This document shows, piece by piece, positions 43,189 through 50,880 of a DNA stretch of 64,000 nucleotides. The notes below the pieces were generated by a model. That model saw only the letters and a list, made by a program, of their open reading frames with translations, was not told the DNA's origin and did no database searches. Within the stretch, counting starts at the first letter, position 1; each line of letters starts with the position of its first letter. The stretch lies in the NCBI RefSeq assembly GCF_020404845.1, contig NZ_JAIOJZ010000001.1:248001-312000 (forward strand), written 5' to 3'. The position numbers and the translations under genes were made by a program. The stretch is from Streptomyces hyderabadensis. GTDB taxonomy: Bacteria; Actinomycetota; Actinomycetes; Streptomycetales; Streptomycetaceae.

Positions 43189-44028
43189 TCAGCGGAACGC
43201 GGTGACGTTGCGGGCGGCCCAGTCGGCGAAGGGGCGCGGGGCGCGGCCGAGGACCCGTTCGACGTCCGGGCTGACGCGCTGCTCGGCCGGGCTCGGGTTG
43301 CCGAGGATGTCCAGGGTGTCGTCGGCGAGTTCCGCCGGCATGCTCCGGGCCATCCCCGCCCTGGCCTCGTCGCGGGTCAGCTCGTGGAAGGCCACGGGCG
43401 AGCCCAGTGCCGCCGCGATGGCCTCCGTCTGCCCGCGCGGAGTGATCACCTCCGGGCCGGTCAGCTCGTACGCGCCGCCCGTGTGCCGGTCCTCCAGCAG
43501 ACAGGCCGCCGCCACCGCCGCGATGTCGGCCGGGTCGATCACCGGCACCCCGACGTCGCCGAAGGGCGCCGCGACGACCCGTCGCTCGCGGACGGACCCG
43601 GCCCACCACAGGGCGTTGGAGGCGAAGCCGCCCGGCCGCAGCACGGCCCATTCCAGGCCGGACTCGCGCACCGTGTCCTCCAGCGCGCGCATCGCGATCC
43701 GCGTGCTCCCGAAGGGCCTGGTCACCACGCCGAGGGTGGAGAGCAGGACGATGCGGCGGACCCCGCTGTCCACGGCCTCGCCGATGATGTCGGCGGGGTT
43801 GGCGCCGACGGCGTGCAGGTCGCCGGAGAGCAGCAGGAACAGCGACTCGGCCCCGGCCAGCGCGGGCCGCAGGCCGGCCGGCTCGGCGAGGTCGGCCACC
43901 TGGTGGCGCACGCCGTCCGGCACCGCCGCCGGGTGCCGGGACACCGCCGTCACCTGCTCGCCCGCCTCCGCCAGCGCCCGCGTCAGCGGCCGGCCGATGT
44001 TCCCGGTCGCCCCGGTCACCACGATCAT
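43189..44028 (-). CDS. NmrA/QOR2-like NAD(P)-binding protein
   Basis: A 279-residue atypical short-chain dehydrogenase. It opens MIVVTGATGNIGRPLTRALAEAGEQVTAVSR (dinucleotide motif GATGNIG), then HQVADLAEPAGL, VRRIVLLSTLGVV and WAVLRPGGFASNAL. Members include redox sensors and quinone or NADPH-dependent reductases; the Tyr-x3-Lys catalytic pair is absent. ATG 44028 has AAGGAG six bases upstream; an in-frame ATG at 44085 lacks one. It is divergent from an HxlR regulator, a common pairing in which the regulator controls the reductase. Confidence 0.87.
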   Translation of the reverse strand: MIVVTGATGNIGRPLTRALAEAGEQVTAVSRHPAAVPDGVRHQVADLAEPAGLRPALAGAESLFLLLSGDLHAVGANPADIIGEAVDSGVRRIVLLSTLGVVTRPFGSTRIAMRALEDTVRESGLEWAVLRPGGFASNALWWAGSVRERRVVAAPFGDVGVPVIDPADIAAVAAACLLEDRHTGGAYELTGPEVITPRGQTEAIAAALGSPVAFHELTRDEARAGMARSMPAELADDTLDILGNPSPAEQRVSPDVERVLGRAPRPFADWAARNVTAFR

Positions 44029-44097
44029 GATCAGCTCCTTGTCGGATGTGCTCAAAATGCCCGGAAGTGCTCCGAGGGCGTTCACGCTAGGAGCGGC

Positions 44098-44134
44098 AGC
44101 TAACTTTTGGTAAGGGCATACCTGGAGGTAAGCT
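44098..44134. promoter_or_regulatory. Candidate HxlR operator in the divergent promoter
   Basis: A nested dyad centred near 44116: inner GGTA-n6-TACC (44109-44122) and outer AGCTAAC (44098-44104) with GTAAGCT (44128-44134, one mismatch). It sits between the divergent NmrA-like and HxlR genes. Confidence 0.5.
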
Positions 44135-44140
44135 CATGAC

Positions 44141-44512
44141 ATGACGGAAGGCGTGCAGCGCACACGGGTCGAGACCGGCGAGCGGTATGACGTGTTTCAC
44201 ACCGACTGCCTGGCGCGGGACATGGTCGACCACGTGACCAGCAGGTGGGGCGTCTGGGTGCTGATCGCCCTGCGGCGCAACGACCTCCGGTTCTACGAGT
44301 TGCGCGAGAGCATCCAGGGCATCAGCGAGAAGATGCTGGCCCAGACCCTGCGCGCGCTGGTCGAGGACGGCCTGGTCTGGCGGAGGGTCGAGCCGACGAC
44401 ACCGCCGCAGGTCACCTACGGGCTCACCGAGTTCGGCCGGGACGTCGGCGAGCCGCTGACGGAGCTGTTCGACCGGATCACCCGGCGGCTGACGGCGCTC
44501 GGCACCGCCTAG
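44141..44512 (+). CDS. HxlR-family transcriptional regulator
   Basis: A 123-residue single-domain winged-helix regulator. An N-terminal Cys (FHTDCLARDMVDHVTSRWGVWVLIALRRNDLRFYELRESIQGISEKMLAQTLRALVEDGLV) sits before the first helix, as in redox-sensing HxlR/HypR/QorR proteins. The wing, EPTTPPQVTYGLTEFGRDV, and a dimerisation helix follow. GGAGG lies 15 bases before the ATG, rather far. It is transcribed away from the NmrA-like gene, with a dyad between them. It probably controls that neighbour in response to electrophiles or redox signals. Confidence 0.9.
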   Translation: MTEGVQRTRVETGERYDVFHTDCLARDMVDHVTSRWGVWVLIALRRNDLRFYELRESIQGISEKMLAQTLRALVEDGLVWRRVEPTTPPQVTYGLTEFGRDVGEPLTELFDRITRRLTALGTA

Positions 44513-44590
44513 CCGCCGGGACGCCGGTACGCCGGGAGGCCGGGTGCACACTGGACAGCGGGACGAGTGCCCGACTGCGAGGTGGTGCAG

Positions 44591-45505
44591 ATGCAGAGCC
44601 GCTTCCGGAGTGACCGGCGGTTGACCGTGCGCATGGGGATCACCCTGTTCCTGCTCGGCCTGCTGTACGTGGGGTTCGTGGCCGCGCTGATCGCGCTGCT
44701 GAAGTCCTGGGTGCTGGTCGTGGTGATCGTGGCGCTGGTGTTCGGGGCCCAGTACTGGTTCTCCGACCGGATCGCGCTGTTCGCGATGCGCGGCCGGGTC
44801 GTGGAGCGGGACGAGTACCCGGAGCTGCACGGGGTGGTGGACCGGCTGGCGGCGATGGCCGACATGCCGAAGCCGGTGGTCGCGGTGTCGGAGATGGAGA
44901 TGCCCAACGCCTTCGCCACCGGCCGCAACCCGGACAACGCGGTGGTCTGTGTCACCACCGGGCTGTTGCGGCGGCTGGAACCGGCGGAGCTGGAGGGGGT
45001 GCTGGCGCACGAGTTGTCGCACGTGGCGCACAAGGACGTCGCGGTGATCACGGTGGCGTCGTTCCTGGGCGTGATCGCGGGGCTGATCGTGCGGTTCGCC
45101 TTCTACTCCCAGCTCTTCGGCGGGCGCCGGGACCAGAACACGATGGCGGTCCTGGCGGTCGTGATGGGCGTCTCGGCGGCCGTGTACGCGCTCAGCTTCC
45201 TGCTGATCCGGGCCCTGTCCCGGTACCGGGAGCTGGCGGCCGACCGGGCCGCGGCGCTGCTCACCGGGCGGCCCTCGGCGCTGGCGGCGGCCCTCACCAA
45301 GGTCACCGGCGACATCGCGCGCATCCCGACCAAGGACCTGCGCACCGCCCAGGCCTTCAACGCCTTCTACTTCACCCCGGCCTTCGGCAGCGAACCCGGC
45401 CTCGGCCGGTTCTTCGCCACCCATCCCAGCCTGGAGCAGCGGCTCGACCAACTGGGCCGGATCTCCGCCGAGCTGGGCGAGGCCGCGGCCCCCGGCAGGA
45501 CCTGA
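44591..45505 (+). CDS. htpX: HtpX-like M48 zinc metalloprotease
   Basis: A 304-residue membrane protease that degrades damaged membrane proteins. Two N-terminal helices (15-55) are followed by the catalytic helix LEGVLAHELSHVAHKD with zinc ligands His140 and His144 and Glu141. The third ligand Glu is in RYRELAADRAAALL. Another hydrophobic pair lies between (152-200). ATG 44591 follows GAGGTGG by about five bases. A pspAB gene lies 102 bp downstream, the usual companion of this protease in actinobacteria. Confidence 0.92.
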   Translation: MQSRFRSDRRLTVRMGITLFLLGLLYVGFVAALIALLKSWVLVVVIVALVFGAQYWFSDRIALFAMRGRVVERDEYPELHGVVDRLAAMADMPKPVVAVSEMEMPNAFATGRNPDNAVVCVTTGLLRRLEPAELEGVLAHELSHVAHKDVAVITVASFLGVIAGLIVRFAFYSQLFGGRRDQNTMAVLAVVMGVSAAVYALSFLLIRALSRYRELAADRAAALLTGRPSALAAALTKVTGDIARIPTKDLRTAQAFNAFYFTPAFGSEPGLGRFFATHPSLEQRLDQLGRISAELGEAAAPGRT

Positions 45506-45607
45506 GGCACGGGAGGCCGCGGGGCGGCGGGACGGAGGGACGGGACACGGGACGGCGCGGGAAGGTCGCGGGACAGCGGGACGGCGCGGGAAGGCGGGCA
45601 CACGGGC
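45506..45607. repeat. htpX-pspAB spacer with an 18-bp direct repeat
   Basis: CGGGACGGCGCGGGAAGG occurs at 45548-45565 and 45577-45594 (29-bp period) within a G-rich, C-poor run. The strong purine bias of the top strand is unusual here. It may be slippage-derived, or it may shape the pspAB leader. Confidence 0.55.
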
Positions 45608-46186
45608 ATGAGACTGCTGGACATCCTGCTCGGCCGGACCAGGGCCGTGGGCCCGGATCTCGACCGGCTGTTCGCACTGCCCTCGGCGGCCGTGGGCCTG
45701 GAGGCCGCGGCCGGATTCCGGCCGACCGGGCAGGGGGCGGTGTGCTTCGCGACGGTCGAGGGCGCCGCCTTCGAGCGCACGCACCGCGAGATCCGCGCCC
45801 TGCTGGACGCGGACGCGGGCCGCACCCCGGTGGAGCTGACCCACGACTCCTACGGCTACTCCTGGCTCGTCTCACACCGCTCCCCGGGGGAGCTGCCGCT
45901 CCTGGTGAACGACCTGCACGCGGTGAACAGCACCCTGGAGGGGGCCGGTTTCGGCCCGCGGCTGCTGTGCTCCCTGGCCGGTTTCGCGGCCGACGACGGG
46001 CGGCGGCTCGCCCTGGTCTACCTCTACAAGCGCGGCACCTTCTACCCCTTCGCGCCCCTGCCCGGCGGGCGGCAGCAGCGGGACAACGCGCTGGAGCTGC
46101 GGATCCGGGCGGCACTGGCCGACGAACTGCCGGTGGAGGACGACCTGGGCCGCTGGTTCCCGGTGTGGGGGGCGCCCGGACTCTGA
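45608..46186 (+). CDS. pspAB: PspA-associated protein PspAB
   Basis: A 192-residue cytoplasmic protein of the PspAB family. Features are MRLLDILLGRTRAVGPDLDRLFALPSAA at the N-terminus, AAGFRPTGQGAVCFATVEG, LTHDSYGYSWLV, LVNDLHAVNSTLEGAGFGPRLLCSLAGF and YLYKRGTFYPFAPLPGGRQRDNALELR. PspAB genes accompany htpX and often pspA, but the molecular role is unknown. Here pspA-pspAA is 36 kb away, so the group has been split. The ATG has only a weak, distant ribosome site, which suggests coupling to htpX. Confidence 0.87.
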   Translation: MRLLDILLGRTRAVGPDLDRLFALPSAAVGLEAAAGFRPTGQGAVCFATVEGAAFERTHREIRALLDADAGRTPVELTHDSYGYSWLVSHRSPGELPLLVNDLHAVNSTLEGAGFGPRLLCSLAGFAADDGRRLALVYLYKRGTFYPFAPLPGGRQQRDNALELRIRAALADELPVEDDLGRWFPVWGAPGL

Positions 46187-46273
46187 GCCGCCGGGGACCG
46201 CCGCCTGTCAGTGGGGTCGGGCACGATGTCCGTACCGAGGACGCTACGGACGTGACGACGGGCGGAGGGCCCC

Positions 46274-47461
46274 ATGGATGGCGGCGGACGACGGCACATC
46301 GGGATGGACGAGCGGCGGCACCGGCTGGCCCTGCGGCAGCGGCTGGCGGGGGCAGCGCGGGCGGGGAGCCCGGAGGAGGTCGCCGGATCGCTGGTGGCGC
46401 TGCACGGCACGGACCCGGCGGCGGTGCACCTGGCAGTGGGCGCGCGGCTGGCGGACCCGGCGAAGACCGTGGGCGAGACCGAGCGGGCGCTGTACGAGGA
46501 CGGGACGCTGGTCCGAATGCACGGCATGCGGCACACGGTGTTCGTGTTCCCCACCGAGCTGACGGCGGTCGTGCACGCCTCCACCGGCCGCACCGTCGCC
46601 GCCCGGGAGCGGGCCAGACTGCTCAAGAACATGGCGGCGGCCGGTGCGCCGGACGCCGCCTGGCTGGCTGAGGTGGAGGAGTCCGCACTGGCCGCGCTGG
46701 CCCGGCGCGGCCAGGCCACGGCGGCCGAACTGGCCCGCGACGAACCGCGCCTGAAGGAGCAGTTCGTCTACGCGGCCGGGAAGAGCTACGAGGGGGTGCA
46801 CACCGTCTCCACCCAATTGCTGAGGGTGCTGGGCGTCGAGGGCAAGGTGGTGCGGGGGCGGCCGCTGGGCTCCTGGACGTCCAGCCAGTTCCGCTGGGCA
46901 CCGGCGCCCGACCATCCCGAGCTGGACCCGGGTGAGGCCCAGGCCGAGCTGTTGCGCCGGTGGCTGACGGCGTGCGGTCCGGCGACCGAGGACGACCTCA
47001 AGTGGTGGACCGGGTGGCGGGTGACGGAGGTGCGCCGCGCGCTGACCGCGATCGGCGCGGAGGCGGTCTCGCTGGACGAGGGGACGGGGTATGTCGTCTC
47101 CGGTGACACCGGCCCGGTCGCCGCGCCCGCCGAGCCGTGGGCGGCACTGCTGCCCGCGCTGGATCCCACCGCGATGGGCTGGCAGCAGCGGGACTGGTTC
47201 CTCGCCCCCGAGCTGCGGCCGCCGCTCTTCGACCGCAGCGGCAACGTCGGACCGACGGTGTGGTGGAACGGCCGCGTGGTCGGCGGCTGGGCGCAGCGCG
47301 CGGACGGCGAGGTCGTCTGGCGGATCCTGGACGGTGACGGCATCGGCCGCGACGCGCAGAACGCGATCGCGGCCGAGGCGGAGCGCCTGGCGTCCTGGGT
47401 GGGCACGGCCCGGGTCACCCCCCGCTTCCGGACTCCGCTGGAACGGGAGTTGTCGGCGTAG
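46274..47461 (+). CDS. Winged-helix DNA-binding (HTH_42/DUF1006) protein
   Basis: A 395-residue protein of the HTH_42 superfamily, which includes the AlkZ/AlkX DNA glycosylases. Repeated winged-helix modules are seen: ARLADPAKTVGETERALYEDGTLVRMHGMRHTVFVFP, LAALARRGQATAAELARDEPRLKEQ and DDLKWWTGWRVTEVRRALTAIG. The C-terminal segment LLPALDPTAMGWQQRDWFL and VWWNGRVVGGWAQRADGEVVWRILDGDG completes the family pattern. The Gln-x-Gln or Gln-x-Asp catalytic pair of AlkZ/AlkX is not obvious, so activity as a glycosylase is uncertain. GGAGGG precedes the ATG. Confidence 0.82.
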   Translation: MDGGGRRHIGMDERRHRLALRQRLAGAARAGSPEEVAGSLVALHGTDPAAVHLAVGARLADPAKTVGETERALYEDGTLVRMHGMRHTVFVFPTELTAVVHASTGRTVAARERARLLKNMAAAGAPDAAWLAEVEESALAALARRGQATAAELARDEPRLKEQFVYAAGKSYEGVHTVSTQLLRVLGVEGKVVRGRPLGSWTSSQFRWAPAPDHPELDPGEAQAELLRRWLTACGPATEDDLKWWTGWRVTEVRRALTAIGAEAVSLDEGTGYVVSGDTGPVAAPAEPWAALLPALDPTAMGWQQRDWFLAPELRPPLFDRSGNVGPTVWWNGRVVGGWAQRADGEVVWRILDGDGIGRDAQNAIAAEAERLASWVGTARVTPRFRTPLERELSA

Positions 47462-47588
47462 GGGGGCGGACTCGGCGCCTGGTGTCAGCGCCGGGTCGGC
47501 AAGCCCAGCCCCTCTCGGGGTGCCCCCGCTGGGAGGGCGACGCGGGCGCCGGGCACCGCGAAAAGACACACGGCACCCGGCGCCGACG

Positions 47589-47903
47589 TCACCGCGAGTA
47601 CCGCATCAACGCCCGCACCATGTGGCACGTGGTGTCCGACGGCGGGTGAACCCCGATGGTCAGCGCGGCGCTCCGGATCCTCTCGTTGCGCGCCTGGTCG
47701 GGCAGGTAGACGCCGGAGTCGAGCAGGGCGATGGCGAGGCGCATCGCCTTGAGCCGGCGGTTGTGCGTCACGTACCACTCGCGCGGGCGGCCCGCCGGCA
47801 GCGGACGCTTCGCCACGGGTTCGTACGGCAGGTCGAGCAGGACGGGCCGCTTGGCGGTGGACTGGGTGGGCAGCGGCTTCGGCTTCAGTGCGGCAGCGGG
47901 CAC
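47589..47903 (-). CDS. Small conserved basic protein of unknown function, 104 residues
   Basis: A basic protein with a Pro/Lys-rich N-terminal third (AAALKPKPLPTQSTAKRPVLLDLPYEPVAKRPLP) and a helical C-terminal part with REWYVTHNRRLKAMRLAIALLDSGVY and NERIRSAALTIGVHPPSDTTCHMVRALMRY. The AGGAGG site directly abuts ATG 47909 but lies six bases from GTG 47903, which I therefore take as the start. There is no signal peptide. It could be DNA-binding by charge, but no family is recognised. It is convergent with the winged-helix gene. Confidence 0.7.
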   Translation of the reverse strand: MPAAALKPKPLPTQSTAKRPVLLDLPYEPVAKRPLPAGRPREWYVTHNRRLKAMRLAIALLDSGVYLPDQARNERIRSAALTIGVHPPSDTTCHMVRALMRYSR

Positions 47904-48078
47904 GGGCATCCTCCTGTCGCGGTCAGGGCGCCGTCCGGACTTCCCGGCGACACCCTCGAACACTGCTTCTATTTTACTGCCCACCACTGACAAAAGCCCC
48001 TGCCCACAAGGCCTTTCGGGGCCGCTGGGACCCACGTGGTGAACGAGTTCGCGCACCCCTCGGGCTACCGTGTGCGGC

Positions 48079-48438
48079 ATGGAGATCTGGATCAATCCGG
48101 CCTGCTCGAAGTGCCGCAGCGCGATCAGCCTGCTCGACGCGGAGGGGGCCGACTACACCGTCCGCCGCTACCTGGAGGACGTGCCGAGCGCGGCGGAGAT
48201 CCGCGAGGTGCTCACCAGGCTCGGACTCGAACCGTGGGACATCACCCGCACCCAGGAGGCGGCCGCGAAGGAACTGGGCCTGAAGGACTGGGCCCGTGAC
48301 GAGGCGTCACGCGACCGCTGGATCACCGCGCTCGCCGAGCACCCCAAGCTGATCCAGCGCCCGATCATCACGGCGGACGACGGAACGGCCGTCGTGGCCC
48401 GCAGCGACGAGGCGGTCCGGGACGCCCTGTCCCGGTAG
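48079..48438 (+). CDS. ArsC/Spx-like thioredoxin-fold protein
   Basis: A 119-residue ArsC-family protein. The N-terminal active-site Cys9 lies in INPACSKCRSAI, a CxxC motif (Cys9, Cys12) as in Spx and ArsC-like reductases. RYLEDVPSAAEIREVLTRLGLEPWDITRTQE and HPKLIQRPIITADDGTAVVAR follow, the latter with the conserved Arg-Pro. It could be an arsenate reductase or a redox regulator; no ars genes are nearby. The ATG lacks a ribosome site, and TACCGT ends 7 bases upstream, suggesting a leaderless mRNA. Confidence 0.88.
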   Translation: MEIWINPACSKCRSAISLLDAEGADYTVRRYLEDVPSAAEIREVLTRLGLEPWDITRTQEAAAKELGLKDWARDEASRDRWITALAEHPKLIQRPIITADDGTAVVARSDEAVRDALSR

Positions 48439-48554
48439 CCGGGCCCAGGAGTGTGACGCAGGTTACGGGCGCGCTTCGGCGCGACCGGTGAGTAACTGCG
48501 TTCGGTATCTCGTACATAGCGGCGTACGCTCCCCTACCTCTTCAGGAGGCGCGG

Positions 48555-49256
48555 ATGTCGCGCAGGAGAACTCTCGGTACGAAGAAGAAGATCGCGCTAC
48601 TGGTCGGCGCCGCCACGGTGGCCGGTGGCGGCGCCTTCGTCATGGCGAACGCCTCGAACGCCGCGCAGACCACCCAGGACGCACGGACGAAGGCCGCCCA
48701 GGACTCGGGCGTCTGCCAGGGCCTGGCCACCGCGCTCGGCAACAACCAGCGGTTCATCGAGGGACAGCGGGCCAATCCGGACGCGCAGTCGCAGGCCCGG
48801 ATCGAGAACCGCGAGGCCGTCATCGCGGAGATCGAGCGCAAGCAGGCGGCTTCCGGGTGCGCGGTCGGGGAGTCGGCTCAGGACTCCCAGGCCGCGCAGC
48901 CGCCCCAGGCCGACGACGCCGCGCAGCAACCGCCGCAGGCCGGAGGAGCCGAACAGACCGGAGGTGCCGGAGAGACCGGAGGAGAGGCCGGGCAGGCCGG
49001 GCAGGCCGGCGAGCAGGTGTGTGCCGGTTCCACCGTCACCCTCTCCGGCGAGGGCGGTCCGCCCGCCGCCTCCAGCAACCAGTTCCCGGTGGGCACCGTG
49101 CTCAGGGTGACCAACCTCGACAACGACAAGTCCACGACCGTGGAGGTGAACTCGGTCTCGGGAAGCTGCGCGCTGCTCAACAACGCGGCGTTCGAGCAGG
49201 TCCGTGAGGAGGGCAAGTTCCTGATCCGGCGGGCGCTGATCGAGAAGGTCGGCTGA
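48555..49256 (+). CDS. Secreted protein with an RlpA-like double-psi beta-barrel
   Basis: A 233-residue exported protein. A Lys/Arg N-terminus and hydrophobic signal (KKIALLVGAATVAGGGAFVMANASNAA) are followed by a helical segment with two Cys (GVCQGLATAL and AASGCAVG). A Gln/Gly/Ala linker follows (105-150). The C-terminal ~85 residues contain NQFPVGTVLRVTNLDNDKSTTVEVNSVSGSC, resembling the core of RlpA/expansin-type barrels, with a Cys pair. It probably binds or modifies cell-wall polymer outside the cell. The N-terminal arrangement resembles that of the DUF1996 protein at 56.2 kb. AGGAGG is five bases upstream of the ATG. Confidence 0.72.
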   Translation: MSRRRTLGTKKKIALLVGAATVAGGGAFVMANASNAAQTTQDARTKAAQDSGVCQGLATALGNNQRFIEGQRANPDAQSQARIENREAVIAEIERKQAASGCAVGESAQDSQAAQPPQADDAAQQPPQAGGAEQTGGAGETGGEAGQAGQAGEQVCAGSTVTLSGEGGPPAASSNQFPVGTVLRVTNLDNDKSTTVEVNSVSGSCALLNNAAFEQVREEGKFLIRRALIEKVG

Positions 49257-49259
49257 GGC

Positions 49260-50132
49260 TCAGTCACCCGGCGCGGCCAGGAAGTCGCCGAGGCGGCGGC
49301 CCAGACCGGGCGGCGCGGACTGCGGCAGCGCGTGGTGGGACACGTCCGGCAGGATCTCCGTCTCCACCCGCGGCAGCAGGGTCCGCGCCCGGGCGGCCAC
49401 CTCGGCGGGGTCGTGCGTCCTGCTGCCCCCGGCCAGGAGCAGCAGGACCGGCACGTCCAGGGCGCGCAGCGCCCCGGGGGCCGGGCGCGGTCCGGTGACC
49501 GGCCTGCGCTCCGGGAAGCCGACGGCGGCCTCCTGGAGGGCGAGCCAGTCGGCGTCGAGGGGGGTCGCGCCGGTCTCCCAGTCCAGGAAGGCGCGGACCC
49601 GGCGCGGCGTCGGCCGCAGCAGCATCGGCAGCGCGCGCAGCAGGTAGGCCGTCTGGAACCCGGCGAAGCACTGGGTCGGGTCCAGGAGGAACAGGCGGCG
49701 TACCCGGTCGGGTGCGTGCAGGGCGTGGTGCAGGGCGATCCAGGCGCCGTAGGAGTGCCCGCCGAGGTCGGTCCCGGCGATGCCGAGGCCGTCGAGGAGC
49801 GCGTCCAGCCAGCCGGTGAGGTCGGCGACCGTACGGGGGTGGCGGTCGCCGGCCGGCGTGCTGCGGCCGGGGGCGCCGACCAGGTCGACGGCGTGCACGC
49901 GGTGGGTCCGGGACAGCTCGGCGGCCTGGGCGTACCAGGACGCGGAGGTCGCCGCTCCGCCCCCGGGCAGCAGGACCAGGGGGCGGGCGCCGGCCGGGCC
50001 GGTCAGGTGGACGTGCGTCTCGCCGAACGGGGTGGGCACGGTCACCCCCTCGGTGCCCGCGGGCCACTTGGCCATGACCTTGTCGTAGGCGTCCCGGAAA
50101 CGGCCGGCGTCGTACGGACCGCGAGCGCTCAT
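49260..50132 (-). CDS. Alpha/beta hydrolase
   Basis: A 290-residue alpha/beta hydrolase. The oxyanion segment is LVLLPGGGAATSASWYAQAAEL, the nucleophile elbow is DLGGHSYGAWIALHHAL (Ser near 133), and the catalytic His lies in ILPDVSHHALPQ near the C-terminus. DPTQCFAGFQTAYLLRAL forms the cap. Substrate unknown. ATG 50132 has AGGGGGT seven bases upstream. It is divergent from a MarR regulator, with a perfect palindrome between them, suggesting repression by that MarR protein. Confidence 0.9.
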   Translation of the reverse strand: MSARGPYDAGRFRDAYDKVMAKWPAGTEGVTVPTPFGETHVHLTGPAGARPLVLLPGGGAATSASWYAQAAELSRTHRVHAVDLVGAPGRSTPAGDRHPRTVADLTGWLDALLDGLGIAGTDLGGHSYGAWIALHHALHAPDRVRRLFLLDPTQCFAGFQTAYLLRALPMLLRPTPRRVRAFLDWETGATPLDADWLALQEAAVGFPERRPVTGPRPAPGALRALDVPVLLLLAGGSRTHDPAEVAARARTLLPRVETEILPDVSHHALPQSAPPGLGRRLGDFLAAPGD

Positions 50133-50183
50133 GGGCGGTACCCCCTGTTTCGTTCGCTCCCCTGCTCCCTGCTCGGCCGGTAT

Positions 50184-50202
50184 TATCTCGCTGAACGAGA
50201 TA
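50184..50202. promoter_or_regulatory. 19-bp palindrome, candidate MarR operator
   Basis: TATCTCGCTGAACGAGATA has perfect 7-bp arms and a 5-bp spacer, in the 136-bp gap between the divergent hydrolase and marR genes. This geometry is common for MarR-family dimers. Confidence 0.72.
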
Positions 50203-50268
50203 CTTGTCGAGCGAGGCGACCGCCGGGACGAGCGGGTCGATCGCCGACGGGACCGAAGGGAGCGCCCC

Positions 50269-50745
50269 ATGCCCGACGAGGGACCGGAGATGGAGCTGGT
50301 CCACCTCCTGCGCGCCGTCGCCGTCGAACTGGGCGCGCACAGCGCCCGGTTCGCCCAGCGCAACGGCATGCACCCCACCGACGTCCGCGCGCTCATCGCG
50401 CTGATGGACGCCGCACGCGCGGGCGAGGCGATGACCGCCGGGCGCCTGGGTACCGCGCTCGGCCTGAACTCCGCGGGCACGACGGCGCTGGTCGACCGGC
50501 TGGAGCGGGCCGGCCACGTGCGCCGGGTGCGCGACGGACGGGACCGGCGCCGGGTCACCGTCGAGGTGGACGAACGGGCCGTGGCGCTGGGCCGGTCCCA
50601 CTTCGGGCCGCTGATCGGGCGGACGGTGGAGCTGCTGCGCGGGTACGACGAGCGGGAACTGGCGGCGATCAGGGGGTTCCTGACCGGCGTACGGGAGGCC
50701 GCCGGGGACGACGGGCGTGAACCGCACCACAACGACCCCGGGTAA
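50269..50745 (+). CDS. MarR-family transcriptional regulator
   Basis: A 158-residue dimeric winged-helix regulator. Residues ~45-110 form the DNA-binding domain (HPTDVRALIALMDAARAGEAMTAGRLGTALGLNSAGTTALVDRLERAGHVRRVRDGRDRRRVTVEV) with the wing DGRDRRR; the terminal helices dimerise. No redox Cys is present, so it more likely senses a small ligand. ATG 50269 has AAGGGAG seven bases upstream. The palindrome at 50184 is the likely site. Its stop codon overlaps the start of the glnII GlnR operator (50742). Confidence 0.88.
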   Translation: MPDEGPEMELVHLLRAVAVELGAHSARFAQRNGMHPTDVRALIALMDAARAGEAMTAGRLGTALGLNSAGTTALVDRLERAGHVRRVRDGRDRRRVTVEVDERAVALGRSHFGPLIGRTVELLRGYDERELAAIRGFLTGVREAAGDDGREPHHNDPG

Positions 50746-50779
50746 CACGGGGTTCACATACGGGCAACGGTCGGGAAAT
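50742..50779 (+). promoter_or_regulatory. GlnR operator upstream of glnII
   Basis: Half-sites GTAAC (50742-50746), TTCAC (50753-50757), GCAAC (50764-50768) and GAAAT (50775-50779) repeat every 11 bp, the same geometry as at glnA. The first half-site includes the marR stop codon. It lies 100-140 bp upstream of the glnII GTG. Confidence 0.85.
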
Positions 50780-50880
50780 CGCCCGTTGGCACGCTGCACG
50801 GCAGTAGCCGCGGCACCCTGCCGCGCCAGCACCGCCGCACCCGCACGTGCGCCGAGACCCACCCCGAAGGATGTGGCCCC

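Noticed and set aside
47545..47584. Hairpin between the winged-helix gene and the small basic protein
   Set aside because: Only a 9-bp stem with a 22-nt loop; not strong enough to list as a terminator.
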